From positions 107,795,161 to 107,859,160 of the forward strand of contig NC_134087.1 in the NCBI RefSeq assembly GCF_000715075.1: 64,000 bases of DNA, written 5' to 3'. Source of the DNA: Nicotiana tabacum (lineage: Eukaryota > Streptophyta > Magnoliopsida > Solanales > Solanaceae). Each line of letters begins with the position of its first letter. Position 1 is the first letter of the stretch. A program made the translations under genes and the position numbers. A model generated the notes under the pieces. That model had not been told where the DNA came from. It saw nothing but the letters and a program-made list of their open reading frames with translations, and did no database searches. Of this stretch, positions 57,574 to 64,000 are shown in pieces.

Positions 57574-57808
57574 ATATTAATCAACATATACTTTGCAAAC
57601 AATATTAAACAAATTAATCATGGGGGTATGATAGTAGAAAATTATGACTATTTGTAATTGGATAATTTGTAAGTCATTTCACTATCCAAATAATCAATAT
57701 ATACTTTGCAAACAATATTAAACAAATTAATCATTGGGGTATGATGGTAGAAAATTATGACTATTTGTTATTGGATAATTTTTAAGTTATTTCACTATCC
57801 AAATAATT
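57574..57808. repeat. 113-bp tandem duplication
   Basis: The block ATATACTTTGCAAACAATAT through CATTTCACTATCCAAATAAT occurs at about 57586 and again at 57699 with a few differences. It borders the 3' end of the copia pol and may belong to that element's tail. Confidence 0.85.
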
Positions 57809-60800
57809 TTGTACAAAGATTTAGTGAACATATCAGAACTATTATTATTCGTATGAATCTTCACAAGCTCAAGTAACCTAGAATCTACAAACAACTTAGA
57901 ATCTAACACATCTCTAATTCAATAGTATCTCACATCAATATGTTTAGATCTATCATGAAATATAAAATTTCATCCAAGATAAATAACGCTTTGAATGTCG
58001 CAATAAAGCACATAACTCTCTTATGCAAAGCCAGTTCTCCCAAAAACCTATTCATCCAAAGCAATGCTTTTGTAGCTTCAACGGTAGCAATAAGCTCATA
58101 TTTTATAAAAGATAAAGCAACATATTTTTGCAACCTAGATTGCGAAGATACAACTCCTCCTCCAAAGGTAATCAAATAGCCTAAAGTAGACTTGCTAGTA
58201 TCTACGTCACCTGTCATTTCTGAACAATTGTAACCACAAAGAATATGCTTCCCTGTTCCAAAACACACCAAAATATAAACTCAGACTAGAAGTGCTACAA
58301 AAATATCTCATTATCTACTTAATCGCATTTTAATGCCATGTTCATGAATTAGAAAGAAATCGACTAATAATACTGGCAACATGAGTAATATCTGGTCTTG
58401 TATAAATTATTACATATATCAAACTTCCAACAAATGAAACATAAGGAACTTTCTTCCTATCTTTTTTCTCATCATTATTGGAAGGAGACTACTTCTTGCT
58501 CAAGTTGAAGCACATAGCTAAAGATATACTGACAATCTTAGTATTATTCATGTTAAATCTGTGAAGTATTTTTTGACTGTACTTCTTTTGTGATAACTAC
58601 AACTTCTTGGCCTCTCTATCACAGACAATCTGCATGCCAAGAATCTGGTTTGTTAGTCCTAAGTCTTTCATAGAAAAAAAACTTCTTCAACTCTTGCTTT
58701 AACTTCCGAATCCTATAAGCATTATGACAAAAAATAAGCATGTCATCAACATAAAGCAATAAAACCATAAAGTTATTATTAGAGATTTTTTGGATAAAAA
58801 TATAATGGTTTGAAATTTTTTTCCTAAAGCCTTGTTGACTCATAAAAGAACTAAACTTTATGTATTACTGCTGGGAGCTTGTTTTAAACCATACCAACTC
58901 TTCTTCAACTTGCTAAATAATTCTCTTTTTCTTTGATTTCAAAACTTTCTCTCTACTCCATTTAAAAATTTTCATCTAAGTCACCATGGAGAAAAGTAGT
59001 TTCAACATTTATTTTCTCAACCTCTAAATCTAAATTTGCAGCTAAGCTTAGAATCAGAAGAATGGATGACATCTTCACAACTGGAGAGAACATCTCATAA
59101 AAATTAATTCCTTTTTCTGATTAAAGTCTTTGACAACTAATCTAACCTTGTACCGTGGAACTGAATTACCATCTTCATGTTACCGTGAAAAACCATATGT
59201 TTTTTAGGCTTTTCTATCTTAAGGTAGCTTAACCAAAACAAAAGTATGATTATCATACAAGGATTTCATCATATCCTTCATAACATCAAACCATTTTTCG
59301 TTTTCTTCAAAATGCATGACCTTTTTAAAACTTTTAAGATTCTCCTCCATCAGCCAAAAGTATACTCAGTATGAGGATAACAAGAAGAAGGTATTTTCTC
59401 TCTAATAGGTCTTCTGAGAGAACTCTCTTGAGCATCAACTGCAATTGATTATTGACCAACCAAATTATCATGAACTGGAGCATCAACACATTATCACATC
59501 ATGCTGGTCATTCTGAACATAATCATTATCTTCATTATCAACTTGATTATCATCATTTTGAAAATTTTCTTCGGGTGATATTAAGACTATTCAAAATTGA
59601 ACCGTAAACATTAACCGAACCATAAAAGTGATTTAATAGCTTATTGGTATCGGATTATCGGTTGGTGAACGAATTAAAATTTTATAATTAATAATTTATC
59701 AGTTTAGGAATGGATTACTTAATTTTCTTATTGGACAAACTGTCAAACCGTTAAGAATTATTATATTTATATTTTACCCATTATGAAGCAACTTCTTAGT
59801 AACTTGAGCTTCAACATCATTGTAACAATTTTTTTGGAGGGGAGGGGGGAGGAGATAAGACTAGGCGGATCTGGATAGTTTGATACATTTCTGCTCAAAT
59901 AAATCATTTAACTTTGTAACTGAACCAAAACTATATTCAGAATTTATGTTAATCAAACATCTATTACTGGTTAAGGCTCCCCAATTTGTATTTTAGCTTG
60001 TTTCTTGTAAAAGAATTAAAGAAGAAGAAACTACCATTAACAATAAGAGCCTCATTAGCGTACTGGAGTGTGATTGTGATTGGATCGTCTATCTATTATT
60101 TAATATTTTTCTTATTTATATAATTTTTATTGTCTATTTAATTTAGCGGATAAACTATCCTATAATTGCTAATCTGATACCAATTCGCCCAATATCTTAT
60201 CGGTGGATAGATGATTAGTATATTTACAAGCCGATAACCGATAAGACAAATTGTTAAGCATAAATATCCGCTCAATCTGCCTGATAAGAAGTCCTAGGTG
60301 GAATAGTATAAGAACTAGATCAACATCAACTAAGTTTTAACTGCCCTGAGAATCAACCTTCGTAGCTTTGTAAAAAATCTTAAATTGTATGGTCTTCAAA
60401 GAATACAATATTATGGCTTCTAACAAGTTTTTCTCAATCAGATCATAAATGTAGTCAAATTTATCTTGACTATAACCAGTGAAGATACACTACCTAGTTT
60501 TAACATTCAACTTTGACCTCTCATTCTTAGGAGTATGCACAAAGGTGTTACACCTGAAGACTCTCAAATAATCATAAAAAATATTTTTATCAAACCAAAC
60601 TCTGTAAGGGACATCACCATCTGAAGCAATAGTAGTAGATAAATTGATATCATAAGTAACAATATTAAGTGATTCTGCCCAAAAGGAGTCTGGCAGCTTA
60701 GAATCTGAAAGCAAGCATATAACCCTCTCAACTAAAATTTTATTTATCCTCTCTGCTAAATCATTTAACCGAGGAGTCTTTGGAAGAGTTTTCTGATGTT

Positions 60801-61570
60801 GAATACTATGCAATCTACAATAATTATCAAAAGGCCAATATACTCACCGCCATTGTCTGAGCGGATGTATTTTATATTTTTCTTGTTCGCGTTTCAGTCA
60901 AGGCCTGAAAATTCCTGAACTCATCAAATACTTGATCTTTGGACTTTGAAGAAAATACCCAAAGTTTGAGAGAATGATTATCAATAAAAGTCACAAAGTT
61001 AAGTGCACCATTGTGAGACCTTACTTTAAAAGAATCACATAAATTAAAATGTACTAATTCCAGCAAATTAAGCTTTCTCGAAGACGGGTGACTCTAAAAG
61101 ACTCTTTTTTTTCCAACTAAGTAATGAACATATCTATGTAACTTTACTTGTTGCATTCCACAAAGTAAATTTTCTTAGGCAAATTATCAATCTCCTACTC
61201 ACTCACATGACTCAGTCTTCTATGTCATAAATCTGATAAAGTATCATTATATACCAAATTAATTTAGTCAATAAAAATAAAGCCATGCATTTTTTACAAG
61301 TGAGATAACTTGATACCTCGATCCACAAGCACTGAACCTTTAGTAATCTTCCACTAGACACCACCAAAAATATTATAATAATTCTCATCATCAAAGTACG
61401 AATATTTGGAGTATGCTTGATATCATTAAGAACTAACCTCAAATTACTGTTAGTTTTCAAACAAACTATGCTAATGACAAATACCTCAATCTCATTATCA
61501 TTGCCTAATTTTTTACCTTCCAAAATTACCTGGAATATAAGAAGAAAAATATTTTTCTTTGGCATGACAT
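57809..61570 (-). pseudogene. Ty1-copia pol, heavily degenerate
   Basis: In minus order: a pre-integrase stretch at about 61565-61200; integrase at 61066-60490 (LELVHFNLCDSFKVRSHNGA, then PRLNDLAERINKILVERVIC, with DYLRVFRCNTFVHTPKNERS closing); an insertion at about 60290-59585; reverse transcriptase at about 59350-58500 (RYKVRLVVKDFNQKK, and YVDD at 58753-58742); RNase H at 58271-57930 (STLGYLITFGGGVVSSQSRL), ending with MFTKSLY at about 57812. The order integrase before reverse transcriptase defines copia. Stops and frame changes occur throughout. gag and both LTRs are not visible; the 5' side is cut by the LTR at 61582. Confidence 0.88.
59585..60290. mobile_element. Insertion (~700 bp, AT-rich) within the copia pol
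   Basis: Copia similarity is lost between about 59585 and 60290 and resumes on both sides. The insert contains ACCGTAAACATTAACCGAACC, TATCGGATTATCGGTTGG and GCCGATAACCGATAAG, the vocabulary of hAT-type MITEs, but I see no clear terminal repeats or target duplication. It may be a decayed relative of the element at 56819-57454. Limits are approximate. Confidence 0.45.
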
Positions 61571-61581
61571 GAGAAGTAGCA

Positions 61582-64000
61582 TGTAACGATCCGACCAGTC
61601 ATTTTGTTTTCTAGAACTCTGTTTTCCTAAATGAGACTTTTCGTACTTTCTTTTACTAATTTATAACTTGCAGGGATGGTTAGCTCGGGATTTAGAAGAG
61701 TTCAGGTTGAAATTGGACCACTTGGTTCCTTAAGGTTGACTTAAAATGCCAAGTTTGACTTTGATCAATATTTTGAGTAAATGACCTCATAGTCGGGATT
61801 TGATGGTTCCAATATGTTCGTATGATGATTTCAGACTTGGGAATATGTTCGGATCGGGTTTTGGATGATCCAGAAGCATTTTGATGCCTAATAGTGAAAA
61901 TTGGTTCTTTAAAGTTTTAGAAGTTCTTTAAATTTGGTTTGGAGTGGATTTTGGTGATATCAAGGTCCAAACAAAATTTTGAGATCGGGAATAGTTCCAT
62001 AATGTCATTTAAGAACACAAAATTTGGTGTCATTCCGAGTAGTTTAAGTACATTTTGGTGCATTGGAAGTAAATTGAAGAACTTGAAGTTCTTAAGTTTG
62101 ATTCAATTTGTTTTGGGGTGTGATTCTTTGTTTTAATGTTGTTTCGGGCGTTCTGAGAGTTCGAGTGAGTCCATTTGATGATTTCAAACATGTTGGTATG
62201 TTCGGGCCGGGGCCCGAGTGCCAATCGGACGAGGCTCGGACCAAGTTGAGAATTTGGAGCAACAGCTGAAGCACCTGGTTCATCATAATCGCACCTATGC
62301 TTGGCCAACCGCAGGAGTGAGCTTGCAGGTGCGAGCCAAGCCTCGCAGTAGTGGTCGAGGAAGGGCAACCCAGTTTCCACAGGTGTGTCCCATCCTCCGC
62401 AGAAGTAGGATCACAGAAGCGGGTACCCATCCGCAGATGCGACGCCAGCCGGCACAGAGTATTTCCGTAGAAGCAGACTCTTGTCTGCAGAAGTGAGGGC
62501 ACAGGTGCGGTCCTATAACCGCGGGTGAGGAAATTGCTGGAGGCAGTGAGCCTCATTTAATACGTGCTTAGGCCATTTTTATCACATTTTTCTTCCACTC
62601 TTGGGAGATTTGAGAGCTTTTGAGGAGGGGATTTCGACCTAGTCTTGTGAGGTAAGTAATTTCTACTTAATGTGAGTTTAATACATAGATCATGGGTATA
62701 TTTCAACATAAAAATTGGTAGAAATCATGGGTTTAGATGAAAAACCTAGGGTTTAATAAAAATGAGATTTTACCACGAAAATGATTATGAAACTTAGTGA
62801 AAATCATATATTTATGTTTCTAAGGTTATGGGTATCAACTTTCTTCGACAATTTCCGAAATCCGAACATGTGGGCCCAGGGCTGAGTTTTAGGAATTTTT
62901 GCATTTTGGGTTGGATAATCACTTTGATAGTGGGGATACGAACTTTTGAGCATAGACTGATTAGTTTAGGTGATGTTTGACTAGTTTTGAGTCGTTTGGC
63001 CTCAAATTTTGGAAGTTTGAACACATTCTTTAATTGAGAAGTAGGCTTTGAGATGAGGTAAGTATCCTTTCTAACCTTGTAAGAGGGAATTAACCCCATA
63101 GGTGAAATTAAATAAATGTGTGTACCTATTTTTGGGGGTTAGGTACGTACGAGGTGACGTGAGTCCATATGTAGCTACTATTATGCTATTGTCCGGGTAG
63201 TTTAGGACCCATATCATGCTTTATTTGAATTGTTTGCACCCTTACTTTAAATTACTTAAGTTAAGTCGGAATTTGATAAAACAAGTGTAAAAGGTTAAAT
63301 TCACTTACTTGAAGATTTATTAGAATACTTGACTTTAAATGTGAAATTTGTGTTTTTTTTGAAAATAATTGCTATTTGTGGATCGGTCCTAACGCCTCGG
63401 TAGTAAATAAATGCATCTATGGTTCGTGTCGTTCGACCCTCCTGCAGTGCACAGTTTAAATATTATGTTGGATCGGGTCGTACGACCTCGACATAAATTG
63501 TGCATGATAATTCTTTGGAACTCCCCATGATTGATATTGCTTAACTATCTAGAAATGCAAGCTGTTAAATGATAAAATTGAACTTGGAATTAATATTTGT
63601 GAAAGAAGAACTTCTTATTTCCTGTTATTGAGCTTTCAGTAGTATTCATGAAATCCATGCTAAGTATAACATTTTAAATACATTATTATTAGCCCATAGA
63701 AAGTGTCAAAGTCGACCCCTCGTCATTACTTCTTCGAGATTAGTCTGGATACTTATTGGGTACTGTTATTTATGTACCCATACTACACTTTTCTACTTAA
63801 TTGTACATGATCTAATGTAGGTGCATCTAGTTACTCGTCCGACGCGCATACTTGATCTTGGTTCGAGATTTCACAGTGAGCTGCCCCCTTCTAAGCCGTT
63901 CAGCAGCATGCAGAGTCTCTATTTTGTTTATTGCTGTCTAGTCTATTTTAGGCAGTAGGATAGCCACCTTTTGTATATTTTATTAGTTGCCCACATACTT
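61582..64000 (+). mobile_element. Ty3-gypsy LTR (chromovirus type), runs off the window
   Basis: It starts TGTAACGATCCGACCAGTCA, the usual start of a large plant chromovirus (Tekay/Del-like) LTR, right where the copia reading ends. The text that follows has the usual AT-rich interior with TTTTGGATGATC-type phrases, a GC-richer part at 62195-62530 dense in GCAGGTGCG/CGCAGAAG words, and no gene. It continues past 64000, so whether it is a solo LTR or part of a full element cannot be told. Confidence 0.7.

Noticed and set aside
62030..62556. Overlapping frames of 116 and 154 residues
   Set aside because: They lie in the GC-richer word field of an LTR, have no recognisable domain, and similar frames on the other strand are equally open.

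Overview
The window is nuclear DNA from a flowering plant, most likely a Solanaceae species; the genus cannot be fixed. The evidence is tRNA-derived SINEs with the 3' ends usual in that family (one with a TTG tail and a 16-bp target-site duplication), large Tat/Ogre-lineage Ty3-gypsy elements with tandem-repeat 3' regions, Athila-like and Ty1-copia remains, a Mutator-like element, and a hAT-type MITE. Transposable elements make up most of the sequence.

Positions 1-6284 hold the only complete host gene I can support: a four-exon, minus-strand gene (1014-5943) for a 127-residue Rab5-interacting (RAB5IF/PF07019-type) ER membrane protein. All its splice sites are canonical and its introns contain SINEs. 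Downstream of it is a decayed PPR fragment. About 340 bp upstream of its ATG, a 6.4-kb Mutator-like element (about 6285-12720) has long terminal inverted repeats, a broken minus-strand transposase, a GRF zinc-finger pseudogene, a plant-mobile-domain fragment, a 140-bp tandem array and a recurring near-palindrome.

Positions 13048-35940 are a nest. A plus-strand Tat-type Ty3-gypsy element (LTR 13048-13662, then gag) is interrupted at 15320 by a 17.6-kb minus-strand Ogre-like element flanked by AAAGG, and resumes at 32919 with the rest of gag and pol until it stops abruptly at 35940. The inserted element has two ~2.37-kb LTRs, an Arg-type primer site, an ORF1 and a gag, but no visible pol. In place of pol it has arrays of 47-bp and 39-bp repeats. 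Its 3' LTR was hit by another element that left a 2.0-kb solo LTR (15746-17744, TSD CGTGC/CGTGT). Its leader was hit by a reverse-transcribed ribosomal protein S21 mRNA (28982-29477) with a poly(A) tail and a 13-bp TSD.

Positions 35941-43915 are truncated minus-strand Ty3-gypsy pieces, including an Athila-like integrase end followed by a decayed plant-transposon-protein ORF and stretches dense in GCGGTC/CGCAT words. Positions 43916-55477 are a plus-strand Ogre/Tat element lacking its 5' LTR. It has ORF1 and gag remnants, a broken pol whose integrase has lost one catalytic Asp, three matching hairpins, a ~29-bp array, a polypurine tract and a 4.55-kb 3' LTR.

Positions 55478-64000 hold a long imperfect inverted repeat, a 636-bp hAT-type MITE with a perfect 8-bp TSD, a degenerate minus-strand Ty1-copia pol, and the start of a Ty3-gypsy LTR that runs off the right edge. 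Apart from the RAB5IF-like gene, every coding region seen is broken.
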